From: Desulfuromusa sp.
GTDB lineage: Bacteria; Desulfobacterota; Desulfuromonadia; Desulfuromonadales; Geopsychrobacteraceae
DNA: 64,000 nucleotides
Assembly (NCBI GenBank): GCA_021647765.1
Contig: JAKIUD010000003.1
Span: forward strand, 1-64,000
Reading direction: 5' to 3'
Shown: positions 51,850 through 60,833 of the stretch, piece after piece
Layout: every line of letters begins with the position of its first letter
Numbering within the stretch: position 1 is the stretch's first letter
The notes under the pieces: generated by a model
Databases searched by the model: none
What the model was told of the DNA's origin: nothing
Seen by the model: only the letters and a program-made list of their open reading frames with translations
Position numbers and translations under genes: made by a program

Positions 51850-54024
51850 TCAGCAGCACTCTCTTACCCCATAGTAACTAATGAATTTAATCAGCTGACT
51901 TTTTTCAATCGGTCTGCTGTAATAAAATCCCTGCGCAATACAAGAACCTTGTTGGATTAAGTATTCATGCTGCGCTTGGGTTTCCACCCCTTCAGCAATA
52001 AAATCAAGCTGCAACCCTTTAGAAACATTAATGATAGCTGGAATAATTGTGTCATTCCTGGTTTCTTCGGTAATTTTTTGCATAAAAGATTGATCCAGCT
52101 TCAAAGTGTTCAGTGGCAGATGATCCAGATAGCTGAGAGATGAGTAACCGGTTCCAAAATCATCGATCGCAATTTTAATTCCGGCATCGGTCAATTTTAC
52201 GATGTTTGCTATTGTCTTGTTCATATTTTGTACCAGAGTATTTTCTGTCAGCTCAATTTCAATCTCTTTGGGATTTATTGCATAGGCGTGAAGTGTTTCC
52301 AGAACATAGTCGGCAAAACTTCCCATTGCCAGCTGGAGGGCAGAGATATTAATAGAAATTTGTATCTGCAGCCCTTTTTTATTCCACCTGCAAATGTCTT
52401 GACAGACCTTTTTAAGGACGATTTCCCCAATGTCATTGATTAAAGAGGTTTCTTCTGCAATATCAATAAATTTTCCTGGTAGAATCAGCGCCTTGTTGAC
52501 TGATATTATTCTAACTAAGGCTTCAGCCGCATGGATTTTACCCGTGGTCAGATCAATCTGAGGTTGATAATAAACCACAAATCGATCATTTTTGATTGAG
52601 TCTCTGATCAGGTTCTCAACGAAAACTGTATGGCTGTTTTTATTTTTGAGGTTTGTACTGTACAAACAGTGGCGTTTCCGGGTTTTTGTTTTGGCACTAC
52701 AGACGGCAGTGTCAGCGTTTCTTGTTAGCACTTCTCTGGTCTCGCCATGATCTGGATAGATTGCGATGCCGATACTTAAGGTGATATGGATTTCACGCCC
52801 ATTTTGATTGAATGGCAGCGCGGTATCGGCAATGATATTCTGTGCAGCAGCAATGGCATCATCGGAAGAGTTTATATTTGATATGAGTAATATAAACTCA
52901 TCACTACCTAGTCGAGCCAGAGTATCTTCCTCACGGGTACATCTTCTTAAGGTGTCGGCAAGACTTTTTAGCAGCTCATCTCCAATACTTTGTCCGTAGG
53001 TATCGTTGATCAGTTTGAAACGGTTGATATCAATAAACAGCAGCGCAAACTTTTCACTATTCTCATTAGAATGAGTAATCAATGAAAACAGGCGTTCGTT
53101 CAATAGGGTTCGATTGGGTAGCCCGGTCAGCAAATCATGATTATGCTGAAAACGGATAATCTCTTCGGCTTTTTTTCTATCCGAAATATCTCTGGCGACC
53201 CCATAGGTTCCAATAAAGCTTTGTTTCCGATTATAGTTCCGTCCCAGCTTGTAGCCCCCGGAAACTTTTTTTTCTATATTGATTGCACGCACTTCAACTG
53301 GCAGCAAGGAATTATTGTCTTTACATTGTAACCTTAGTTCCTGGCTTTGGGTCTCTTTTGGAAATTGTTTGTTACTGAAAAAAAGATTTGCTCGTTCAAG
53401 ATCTGGTGCATAAATTATTTCGTTGTAGTGTTTTCCGATGATCTCTTTTCTGCTGTAGCCAAGTAATTTAATGGTATTTTTGTTGACAAAAACAAAATGA
53501 CCCTCTCGATCAAGCATGTAGAGTAAATCTGGTGAGTTATGGACGATAAAACGGTGTAGGGCTTCCGATTCTTCCAGTTTTTCAAACATTTCCCGGTTTT
53601 CACGTTCAAGGGAAATTTTTTCTAGAACATTTGTAATTGAAAATAGGAGCTCGTCAGCTGAATAAGGTTTTCGGATAAAGTCTTTTGCCCCATTTTTTAG
53701 AACATGGATGGCTTTTTTTATTTCAGATTCACCACTGACAACAATAACCTCTGTCTCAATCTTGCCGTTATTGATGTGGTCGAGAACCTCTTCACCATTC
53801 ATATCGGGCATGTTGAGGTCAAGAAGAACAAGGTCGTATTTGTTGTTATGCAACTCTTCAATTGCGGCGTATCCGCTGGAGACTGAATGTGCGTTCAGTC
53901 CATTGAGTGAAAGCACCCCCTTGATGCTTTTTGCTACTGCCAGGTCATCATCAACAATCAGTATTTTTACACCTTTTGTTGTCGAATTACGGTTCAGAAA
54001 TTTATTGAAATGACCTACATCCAT
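51850..54024 (-). CDS. Response regulator with PAS, GGDEF and EAL domains
   Basis: This 724-residue protein has a receiver domain (about 18-135; D69 is the phosphate acceptor, K119 conserved), a PAS domain (about 152-285), a GGDEF domain (about 293-455) and an EAL domain (about 470-715). The EAL part keeps EALVR (501-505), ELTEN, DDFGTGYSSL and AEGVETQ, so c-di-GMP hydrolysis is likely. The GGDEF motif reads GSDEF (373-377) with an intact RxxD inhibitory site (364-367), so cyclase activity is uncertain. The ATG overlaps the stop of the histidine kinase gene upstream (TGATG); a GTG one codon earlier is possible. The two form one operon and probably one phosphorelay. Confidence 0.9.
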   Translation of the reverse strand: MDVGHFNKFLNRNSTTKGVKILIVDDDLAVAKSIKGVLSLNGLNAHSVSSGYAAIEELHNNKYDLVLLDLNMPDMNGEEVLDHINNGKIETEVIVVSGESEIKKAIHVLKNGAKDFIRKPYSADELLFSITNVLEKISLERENREMFEKLEESEALHRFIVHNSPDLLYMLDREGHFVFVNKNTIKLLGYSRKEIIGKHYNEIIYAPDLERANLFFSNKQFPKETQSQELRLQCKDNNSLLPVEVRAINIEKKVSGGYKLGRNYNRKQSFIGTYGVARDISDRKKAEEIIRFQHNHDLLTGLPNRTLLNERLFSLITHSNENSEKFALLFIDINRFKLINDTYGQSIGDELLKSLADTLRRCTREEDTLARLGSDEFILLISNINSSDDAIAAAQNIIADTALPFNQNGREIHITLSIGIAIYPDHGETREVLTRNADTAVCSAKTKTRKRHCLYSTNLKNKNSHTVFVENLIRDSIKNDRFVVYYQPQIDLTTGKIHAAEALVRIISVNKALILPGKFIDIAEETSLINDIGEIVLKKVCQDICRWNKKGLQIQISINISALQLAMGSFADYVLETLHAYAINPKEIEIELTENTLVQNMNKTIANIVKLTDAGIKIAIDDFGTGYSSLSYLDHLPLNTLKLDQSFMQKITEETRNDTIIPAIINVSKGLQLDFIAEGVETQAQHEYLIQQGSCIAQGFYYSRPIEKSQLIKFISYYGVRECC

Positions 54025-56129
54025 CACTTCAGCTCAATCTCACTCTCATTTTGTTTGCGGGGGATCAGGATTTTAAACTCGGTTCCATGATCTTGGCTGG
54101 AATAGCAGGAAATACTTCCTGAGATTTCCTGAACCAAGGTGTTGACAATTGAGAGCCCTAACCCTGAATGGCCTTCTTTTGTACTGGTGACCGGTTTGAA
54201 TAAGTTTTTTAAAATTTCAGAATCGATTCCAGATCCACTGTCTTGAATCGATATTTCGACATACTGTTGGCCATTTTGATAAAAGTTATCTCTAGTCGTG
54301 ATTTTCATGGTACCGCTAGTTTCCATTGCTTCAATACCATTCTTGATGATGTTGATCAAAATCTGCTTTAATTTGTCTTTTGGACAATAGAGGTTCGGGA
54401 TCTGCTTATCCAATAATAAAGTTGATTCTATCTGTTTGATTTTATAGAGAGAACCGTGAAATAGAGTATCCAGTTCGGTTAGCAGCTTGTTGATATCGAC
54501 CATTTTATATTTTGTTTTGGTTGGCGCTTCTGGATCCTTTGTTCGCAGTAAAATATTACCAACCCGTTCAATTTCTTCACTGATAAATTTTATTTCCTCT
54601 TGAGCCGGGTGATTACTGTCAATTTTTTTGCCCAGCATATAGAGATAGTTGTTGATGATAGTCAAGGGGTTACTGATCTCATGAGCAACTTTTCTAAAAT
54701 CAACAATTGTCACGCCGGCTGATTGAGAATTTCTCTGGGTGAGAGAGAAATATTGTCTGGCAATTTCGCTACACAATAGTTTTAATAATGGAATTTTACT
54801 TTGCAGGTTTGGCCATTCCAGTTCAGTTGTTCCAAGTACCAGAACACCAATTCCAGTCCCTTCATGATAAATGGGGAGGAGATAAGCCCCTTCAGCATCA
54901 AGCAGCTTGATAACTTGTTTATCTGCTATGGAACACTTGTTAGACAAGGTTATGACGCAATTATTATGGTTAAATGCGTTAACTAATAAACTATTCTTGT
55001 CTCCGGTTTTGAACTTAATTTTATCCAATTTATTTATTTGTAGATCATTGATTGCAGACAGGGTGGTCTGATTTTCATCAATTTTGAAAAAGAAGAGTTG
55101 GTTCAAGTTGAAAAGAGCATTGAAATTGGTTCTGATCTCTTTAGTAAGCTCAACCAACTCAACTTTTTCACTTTTTCCGATACTATTGCTTAAGGCAATA
55201 TTTTCAACCTGTTCTGCCAGTTTAATTCTGTTGGTTTCTTGCTGAGTTGGATTAAATGCTTCTTCCTCATTCTCCTCCATATAACGCCCACTGAAGCCGA
55301 GATCAGTGATCATCTGTTGACTTTGTTCTACAGCCAGAGAGAGGCAATCTAGAATAGTATCTTCAGTCAGGTCAAAAAGCAGTCCCGCTTTTTCCAGATA
55401 TGAATTGTTATCGCGGGCACTATTTTTTGAGCTGAGGGGAGCAGCAACGGCAAGGATTTTTAATATGGTTGGGGAACTGATGAGCTCATCTGCTGGTGCT
55501 TGTTGAAAGTTGATGGCATCAGCAATAAAAGAGTCGAGTTTCCAACTTTCAACCAGAGCCGCACCCAATTCACAGTGGTCAACTTGCAACCTTTCTTGTT
55601 CGAGTAAGTGAAATTTTTCCGTTTCAAAATAATATCGATCTAAAATCGGTAGGTATTCAGATTCACGGTTAAGTAATAACAGGAGCATGCCAACTTGATG
55701 CAGAAGTCCAGCAAGGAAGGCTTCACCGGTATTTTCATAGCCAACCAGCTTGGCTATTCTTTCTGTCAGATTGGCGCAAATGAGAGAGCGGAGCCAGATA
55801 AATTGGACGTTTTTGTTGAATTTCTTGGTGAAATTGGCAAAAAACTGTTGTATGGCACAGGTGGTGACAATATTTCTAACGTTGGTCAGCCCCAGAACAA
55901 TCAACATTCTGCGGATATCGGTCAGTTCATTCCATTGTCGATAGGCTGGGGAGTTTGCAACCTGCAATATCTTTGCAGTTAAACTGATATCTTTTTTTAT
56001 TGCTGTTGAGAACATTTCAAAATTGGCATTATCATTGTGGCATAAATCCAGTAACTCAACCAGAAGACTTGGCTCAGAAGGGAGATTATCAACAGAATAA
56101 CTTTTATTTTTTAGATAGATATGTTGCAT
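54024..56129 (-). CDS. HDOD-GAF sensor histidine kinase
   Basis: This 701-residue cytoplasmic protein joins three modules. An HDOD domain (about 12-215, with DISLTAKILQVANSPAYR) comes first. A GAF-like region follows (about 305-460), then a histidine kinase with the H box VAHEISNPL (H483), N box IIKNGIEAM (N597) and G boxes DSGSG (from 630) and GHSGLGLSIV. No membrane segment is seen, so it senses an internal signal. All key kinase residues are present. It overlaps the response regulator gene downstream, its likely phosphorylation partner. GAGAGGA precedes the ATG. HDOD domains often occur in signalling proteins, but their ligand is not known. Confidence 0.88.
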   Translation of the reverse strand: MQHIYLKNKSYSVDNLPSEPSLLVELLDLCHNDNANFEMFSTAIKKDISLTAKILQVANSPAYRQWNELTDIRRMLIVLGLTNVRNIVTTCAIQQFFANFTKKFNKNVQFIWLRSLICANLTERIAKLVGYENTGEAFLAGLLHQVGMLLLLLNRESEYLPILDRYYFETEKFHLLEQERLQVDHCELGAALVESWKLDSFIADAINFQQAPADELISSPTILKILAVAAPLSSKNSARDNNSYLEKAGLLFDLTEDTILDCLSLAVEQSQQMITDLGFSGRYMEENEEEAFNPTQQETNRIKLAEQVENIALSNSIGKSEKVELVELTKEIRTNFNALFNLNQLFFFKIDENQTTLSAINDLQINKLDKIKFKTGDKNSLLVNAFNHNNCVITLSNKCSIADKQVIKLLDAEGAYLLPIYHEGTGIGVLVLGTTELEWPNLQSKIPLLKLLCSEIARQYFSLTQRNSQSAGVTIVDFRKVAHEISNPLTIINNYLYMLGKKIDSNHPAQEEIKFISEEIERVGNILLRTKDPEAPTKTKYKMVDINKLLTELDTLFHGSLYKIKQIESTLLLDKQIPNLYCPKDKLKQILINIIKNGIEAMETSGTMKITTRDNFYQNGQQYVEISIQDSGSGIDSEILKNLFKPVTSTKEGHSGLGLSIVNTLVQEISGSISCYSSQDHGTEFKILIPRKQNESEIELK

Positions 56130-56158
56130 AGCTATCCTCTCCTTTCTGCTTGTTTTTT

Positions 56159-56164
56159 ATTATA
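56159..56164 (-). promoter_or_regulatory. -10 element for the HDOD kinase operon
   Basis: A perfect TATAAT on the minus strand stands about 30 bp before the start codon. No good -35 box is present at 16-18 bp, so it may depend on an activator. Confidence 0.45.
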
Positions 56165-56260
56165 CCGCAGAGTAAGAAAGAATATGGTATTAGCGGCAGT
56201 TAAAACTTTCCTCGGTGGAGCTTATGAGTTTACTCTAAAAACCGCAATAAAAAAATAATT

Positions 56261-57193
56261 TTAATTATTTTTTTCACTTAAACATGTTGCGTCTTGTCCT
56301 TCAATCAACGCTTTAATTTTTGCAGAAAGCAGATGATCGATTGCGATCCCTTTTCCTGTATCTAAGCGACCTGATCTGTTACTGATCAAGGCGGTTAGTT
56401 TGCCCATTTGCAAGTAGAGCTGCAGCAGTTCCGGTGCAGCGTTCTCCAACGCTTGAATATGTTCTGTCACGGTTCCAATATCACCACGTACGATGGGGCC
56501 GGTTAATCCTTGTTCAGGATCGAAATCTTTGACGTTAGCCAATGACGCTCGGATTAAGGGTAACAACAGTGGAATCGCCTGGTCTGGTTCGATGCCACAG
56601 TTAATCAGCAAGTCACGAGCTGAGGCAAGCAATGTGACAAGATAATTCGATGCGATACAGGCGGCAGCGTGGTAAAGCGGCTTTTTCTCACTGTCAAGGG
56701 TAAAAGGGTGTCCGCCGATTGCATTCACCAATTCTTCTCCCAGTGCTAATGACTGTGGTGTGTCACCTTCCAGTGCACAGGGGCATTGCTGTAAATCTAT
56801 AAACGCCTTTTGGCGGTTGGCAAAAGGGAGGAGAGGGTGGAGTGATAGAAGTGATACGGGGGATGAGTCGTGGCGCATGATTTCCGCCTGGTGGAGACCA
56901 CTAAAATGGACCATAGTTGGCGGTTCCAAAAAATTAATTGTCATCTGAACCTGCTGTGCCAATTTCTGGATTTGATCGTCTGGAACAGCCAGTAGAATTA
57001 TTTGTGCAGAGACACTCTCTGTAAACTGGTCAAAAGCCAAGGTTGGTGAGCAGCCGATAAAGGTACAGGCTTCAATAGCTTGTACCTTGCTGCGACCGAT
57101 AATTGCCGTCAGCTGATATCCTGCTTCATAGAGGCGTTTACTGACAGCACAACCCACTCGACCAGGACCAATGAGGGCGACACTCTGTTTCAT
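56261..57193 (-). CDS. Rossmann-fold DUF2520 protein
   Basis: This 310-residue protein starts with an NAD(P)-binding fold (VALIGPGRVGCAVSKRLYEA, residues 5-24), followed by a C-terminal helical DUF2520 domain (from about 160). It looks like the short-chain 6-phosphogluconate/ketopantoate reductase-type dehydrogenases, but its substrate is unknown. Relatives are often found near pantothenate genes; none is visible here. Its start overlaps the stop of the FAH-family gene upstream by 4 nt, so the two form an operon. The gene end is AT-rich. Confidence 0.8.
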   Translation of the reverse strand: MKQSVALIGPGRVGCAVSKRLYEAGYQLTAIIGRSKVQAIEACTFIGCSPTLAFDQFTESVSAQIILLAVPDDQIQKLAQQVQMTINFLEPPTMVHFSGLHQAEIMRHDSSPVSLLSLHPLLPFANRQKAFIDLQQCPCALEGDTPQSLALGEELVNAIGGHPFTLDSEKKPLYHAAACIASNYLVTLLASARDLLINCGIEPDQAIPLLLPLIRASLANVKDFDPEQGLTGPIVRGDIGTVTEHIQALENAAPELLQLYLQMGKLTALISNRSGRLDTGKGIAIDHLLSAKIKALIEGQDATCLSEKNN

Positions 57194-57846
57194 GCGACCG
57201 AGACCTGTAGTGATCCAACTTGCTCTATTGTCCCTTCGAGATGATCGCCAGTTTTGATTCTACCGACTCCAGCTGGAGTCCCTGTCAGGATAATATCCCC
57301 TGTTTCAAGAGTATAAAAGTTGGATATCTCAGCAATGATCTCCTCTGCCGAGCGCATCATCTGATTTGTGTTTCCCTGTTGACGAATTTTACCGTTAACT
57401 TTCAGTTTAAGTTGAAGATTATTGGGATCAGAGACTTGATCCGCTGGAATAAAGTCGGACAGAGGGCAGGAGGTATCAAAGCCTTTAGCAATTTCCCATG
57501 GTAGCCCTCTGCTTTTTTGCTCACTCTGGATGTCGCGCAAGGTCAAATCTAAAGCGACCCCGTAGCCAGCTAAGTGTGTCAGGGCATTTTTCTCCTGGAT
57601 ATGTTTACCGGTTTTTCCCACCAGCAAAGCCAATTCCAGTTCATGATGACAATCGTTGGAATAGTCGGGGATTTTAATAATGCCACCGTTGGCTAACAGG
57701 CTGCTCGGGGGTTTGCAGAAAATAACTGCCCGGTCAGGCATCTTGCTGCCAAGTTCGCGGATATGATCCAGATAGTTTTGACCCAGGCAGATAATCTTGC
57801 CAACTGTGTAAGTTTCCTTGGTGTTTTTTATTTGAACCTGATGCAT
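57190..57846 (-). CDS. Fumarylacetoacetate hydrolase family protein
   Basis: This 218-residue FAH-fold protein resembles the short YcgM/FAHD1 group that hydrolyses acylpyruvates or decarboxylates oxaloacetate. It has the metal and substrate segments VIFCKPPSSL, ELELALLVGK and TGDIILTGTPAGVG. GGGGAGG precedes the ATG. It is the first gene of a two-gene unit with the DUF2520 protein. The exact substrate cannot be told from sequence. Confidence 0.85.
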   Translation of the reverse strand: MHQVQIKNTKETYTVGKIICLGQNYLDHIRELGSKMPDRAVIFCKPPSSLLANGGIIKIPDYSNDCHHELELALLVGKTGKHIQEKNALTHLAGYGVALDLTLRDIQSEQKSRGLPWEIAKGFDTSCPLSDFIPADQVSDPNNLQLKLKVNGKIRQQGNTNQMMRSAEEIIAEISNFYTLETGDIILTGTPAGVGRIKTGDHLEGTIEQVGSLQVSVA

Positions 57847-58020
57847 TTATTCCTCCCCTTAGATAGATTTATATAAAAACTTATCGTTAGCAGTATTCTG
57901 AACAGAAAGATAGCGGTTTTTGGGGGTTAAGCGCAAGGTTTGTCATTGCTGGTTTGGTTCTTTCTGCTGTGTTAATATAGATGACTTGGTTCTATAGGGA
58001 GAGTGCAACAAGGAGTGGCA

Positions 58021-58908
58021 ATGTATTATTTCAGTTATGAAGAACCGATATTTCGGCCCCCTTCTGAGGCGCGATCATTGATTTTGCAAATCACCATCGG
58101 TTGTAGTCAGAATCAGTGTAAATTTTGTGGCATGTATAAAATGAAACAGTTTCGGATCCGTAGTGTGGCAGATATCGCTACCGAAGTTGCTGCCATACCG
58201 AAAGAACATCGTCATCAATATCAAAGAATTTTTCTTGCAGATGGCGATGCTTTGGTTTATCCGCAACGGGAATTGATCGAAATACTTGATCTTTTGAAGG
58301 ACAAATTTCCAAATTTAACCCGTATCGGAATTTATGCTTCTCCCAAAAGCCTGACGACAAAAAATGTTGAGGAGTTGCAGCAACTCAAATTAAGAAAGTT
58401 GCGTATCTTTTACTTCGGACTGGAGAGTGGTGATGCCCCGACGCTGAAATTGACAGATAAAGGTTACCAGCCGGAGCAGATGCTGAAACTATGTCGTAAG
58501 GCACAGATGGCAGGAATAAAAATATCGATCACAGCAATTCTTGGTTTAGCTGGTCGCAAGCGCAGCTATGAACACGCTGTCGCAACGGCTGAGTGGATCA
58601 ATCAGCTTTCACCTGACTTCTTTTCACTTTTGACTATGTTTCAACGTCACAACGACCCCTATTTTGAGTTGATAGAACCATTGACAAATGGTGAAATTAT
58701 TGAGGAAACGTTGACGATTGTGAAACATTTACAACCGCAAAAAACGATTTTGCGTTCAAACCATGTGTCAAATATTTTAAATCTGGCGGGAAGTTATCCT
58801 AAGGATCGAGAAAAAATGATTGCCCAAACAGAGGCTGCTTTGGAAGAGGCACGTTCTCATCCTGATTGGTGTGCTCAAGTGCCGGATTACGGTGAGGCAT
58901 ACTATTGA
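58021..58908 (+). CDS. Radical SAM protein
   Basis: This 295-residue protein carries a radical SAM cluster motif near residue 31, CSQNQCKFC, which is C-x4-C-x2-C instead of the usual C-x3-C-x2-C. The same longer spacing is known to me in a COG1032-like family with GCSxNxCxFCxMYK. The TIM-barrel core continues with FLADGDALVYP and GLESGDAPTLKLTDKGY. The ATG at 58021 follows AAGGAG; an upstream in-frame start is less likely. No substrate can be inferred and the neighbours do not help. A perfect 18-bp inverted repeat begins right after the stop. Confidence 0.85.
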   Translation: MYYFSYEEPIFRPPSEARSLILQITIGCSQNQCKFCGMYKMKQFRIRSVADIATEVAAIPKEHRHQYQRIFLADGDALVYPQRELIEILDLLKDKFPNLTRIGIYASPKSLTTKNVEELQQLKLRKLRIFYFGLESGDAPTLKLTDKGYQPEQMLKLCRKAQMAGIKISITAILGLAGRKRSYEHAVATAEWINQLSPDFFSLLTMFQRHNDPYFELIEPLTNGEIIEETLTIVKHLQPQKTILRSNHVSNILNLAGSYPKDREKMIAQTEAALEEARSHPDWCAQVPDYGEAYY

Positions 58909-58951
58909 CATTCCATGAGGACATGTGAAAAATACATGTCCTCATGGAATG
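58909..58951. repeat. 18-bp perfect inverted repeat
   Basis: Arms 58909-58926 and 58934-58951 (CATTCCATGAGGACATGT and its complement) enclose a 7-nt loop, starting at the base after the radical SAM stop codon. No T run follows on either strand. It lies between convergent genes and may protect 3' ends, act as a bidirectional stop or be a palindromic element. Confidence 0.75.
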
Positions 58952-58998
58952 TAGATGCAGTAACGATCAGGATTACAAATTGTTCTGTTGTTACCTTT

Positions 58999-60264
58999 CT
59001 ATTTGCGTTGAAATGTGTCTTCGGAAAACGAATATTTGAAATTCATATGATCTGTATAGGTTTTTTCCAGGATTGCAGCAACGTCCTCAGTGAACACCAG
59101 CTCTTCATCTGTCGGGATAACGAAAACTTTGACCGGTGAATCGGGAGTAGAAATCGTTGTCTCAGCTTTCCGGGTCATTGTGTTGCGGTTCTTTTCCTTA
59201 TCCAGGTTGATGCCGATATGCTCCAGATTTTCCAGTGCCTTTTCACGGATCAGCCAAGCCATTTCACCAACTCCGGCGGTAAAAATGACAGCGTCCAGTC
59301 GACCAAGTGCTGCGCAGTAGGAACCAATATATTTCTTTAGCCGGTAGCCTTCGATCTCCAGTGCCAGAGTACAGCGCTCATTGCCAGCCTCAGCTGCCTC
59401 AATGACATCGCGGCGGTCGGTAAATTCACCAGTAATGCCGTAAATACCTGATTTTTTATTCAGGATACTGTCGATTTCTTTGGGCGAAAGATTCTCGCGC
59501 TCCATAATGAATGCTGGAATTGCCGGGTCAATATCTCCGCAGCGGGTTCCCATGACGGCACCTTCCAGTGGGGTGAGCCCCATTGAGGTGTCGACCGAAA
59601 TACCATTTTTAATTGCTGTGTGGGAGACCCCATTGCCAATATGCATAGTGATAAGATTACAGTTTTCAGGTCTTTTGCCGAGCAATACTGCGGCACGCTT
59701 GGAAACATAGAGATGGCTGGTGCCATGGAAACCGTAGCGGCGGACTCCGTGCTCTGTATACCATTGATGTGGGACGGGGTAGGTGTAGGCAAGTTCCGGG
59801 ATGGTCTGATGAAACGCAGTATCAAAAATGGCAATATGGGGAACATCCGGCAGGTTGGCCTGAGCCGCTTCAATCCCAGCTATGTTTGGCGGATTGTGAA
59901 GTGGTGCCAGATGCTGTACTTCTCTAATTGCATCGAGAACGTTATCATCAATAAGGACGGAACAGGCGAATTTTTCACCTCCATGCACCACCCGATGACC
60001 AACCGCTGAAATTTGACTCATATCAGTGACCACTCCATAAGTTTCGTCAGTGAGAATTTTAACAATCAGATGGACAGCAGTTTTGTGGTCGGGGCACTCA
60101 TATTCTTCCCGGTAGGTTTCGCACCCGGGGACTTCATGGATGATATATGAATCACCAATTGTGACACGCTCTACCATCCCTTTGGCAACAACTTTTTTTT
60201 TGCTCCAATTGAAAAGCTGGTACTTTACCGAGGAACTACCACAATTCAGTGCTAGAATGCCCAT
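58999..60264 (-). CDS. ackA: Acetate kinase
   Basis: AckA interconverts acetate + ATP and acetyl phosphate + ADP, either to make ATP from acetyl-CoA with phosphotransacetylase or to activate acetate. The 421-residue protein has the family marks NCGSSSVKYQLF (7-18), VGHRVVHGG, DTAFHQTIP and GFHGTSH, with conserved active-site Arg, His and Asp. AAGGAG precedes the ATG. No pta gene is adjacent; it is a single gene convergent with the radical SAM gene. Confidence 0.97.
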   Translation of the reverse strand: MGILALNCGSSSVKYQLFNWSKKKVVAKGMVERVTIGDSYIIHEVPGCETYREEYECPDHKTAVHLIVKILTDETYGVVTDMSQISAVGHRVVHGGEKFACSVLIDDNVLDAIREVQHLAPLHNPPNIAGIEAAQANLPDVPHIAIFDTAFHQTIPELAYTYPVPHQWYTEHGVRRYGFHGTSHLYVSKRAAVLLGKRPENCNLITMHIGNGVSHTAIKNGISVDTSMGLTPLEGAVMGTRCGDIDPAIPAFIMERENLSPKEIDSILNKKSGIYGITGEFTDRRDVIEAAEAGNERCTLALEIEGYRLKKYIGSYCAALGRLDAVIFTAGVGEMAWLIREKALENLEHIGINLDKEKNRNTMTRKAETTISTPDSPVKVFVIPTDEELVFTEDVAAILEKTYTDHMNFKYSFSEDTFQRK

Positions 60265-60294
60265 ACTTGAATCTCCTTGATATCAGTGTGTAAA

Positions 60295-60300
60295 ATTATA
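60295..60300 (-). promoter_or_regulatory. -10 element for ackA
   Basis: A perfect TATAAT on the minus strand lies about 30 bp before the ackA start. The -35 region is poor. Further upstream an 8-bp inverted repeat, TTTTTACG/CGTAAAAA (60337-60344 and 60358-60365), could be a control site. Confidence 0.45.
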
Positions 60301-60504
60301 TGATCTGGATTGCTGTGACAGAGCGAGTCAGCCCCCTTTTTACGGCTAGTGACAGTTCGTAAAAAACGCTAGGCTAGCTTAGGTGATGGCATTTATGCAA
60401 GGATTTTTCTCCTCTGGACAGCGGGTTAAATATCTGATAAAAGACAAATTAATACACCCGATTGTCGGGTGAAAAAAACTTACATTATTTAGGAGGAAAA
60501 ACTA

Positions 60505-60672
60505 ATGGCTCATGTAATTTCTGACGAGTGTATTGCTTGTGGTGCCTGCCTGCCCGAATGCCCTGTTGACGCAATCAGCGAAGGTGATATCTATACAATT
60601 GATGCAGATCTGTGCACCGATTGTGCTGCCTGCGTTGAGTCTTGTCCGGTAGAGGCTATCTCTGCCGAATAG
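60505..60672 (+). CDS. 2[4Fe-4S] ferredoxin
   Basis: This 55-residue clostridial-type ferredoxin has two CxxCxxCxxxCP motifs (CIACGACLPECP at 9-20 and CTDCAACVESCP at 37-48), each for one [4Fe-4S] cluster. It is a soluble low-potential electron carrier, for example for pyruvate oxidation or the IspG step. AGGAGG stands eight bases before the ATG and a strong terminator follows, so it is a single-gene transcript. A hairpin (CACCCG/CGGGTG, 60457-60473) in the leader is followed by A, not T, and is not a terminator. Confidence 0.96.
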   Translation: MAHVISDECIACGACLPECPVDAISEGDIYTIDADLCTDCAACVESCPVEAISAE

Positions 60673-60697
60673 TAAGCGTTCATTTGCGATAAAATAG

Positions 60698-60731
60698 AGG
60701 CGGTAACTATCTTTGGTTGCCGCCTTTTTTT
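60698..60731 (+). terminator. Terminator after the ferredoxin gene
   Basis: AGGCGGTAAC (60698-60707) and GTTGCCGCCT (60716-60725) pair with one mismatch or wobble around an 8-nt loop, followed by a run of seven T. Confidence 0.88.
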
Positions 60732-60833
60732 ATTTCATAGCACGATTGAAATCTGAGGAAAATTTTATATCAAAGAAATAGAAACGGTACACTGATTTTT
60801 TTTTGGGGGAGGGGGGGAGAAGAGTGGGAGGTG

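Noticed and set aside
60457..60473. CACCCG/CGGGTG hairpin before the ferredoxin gene as a terminator
   Set aside because: It is followed by A on the plus strand and has no trailing T run on the minus strand, so it cannot be an intrinsic terminator.
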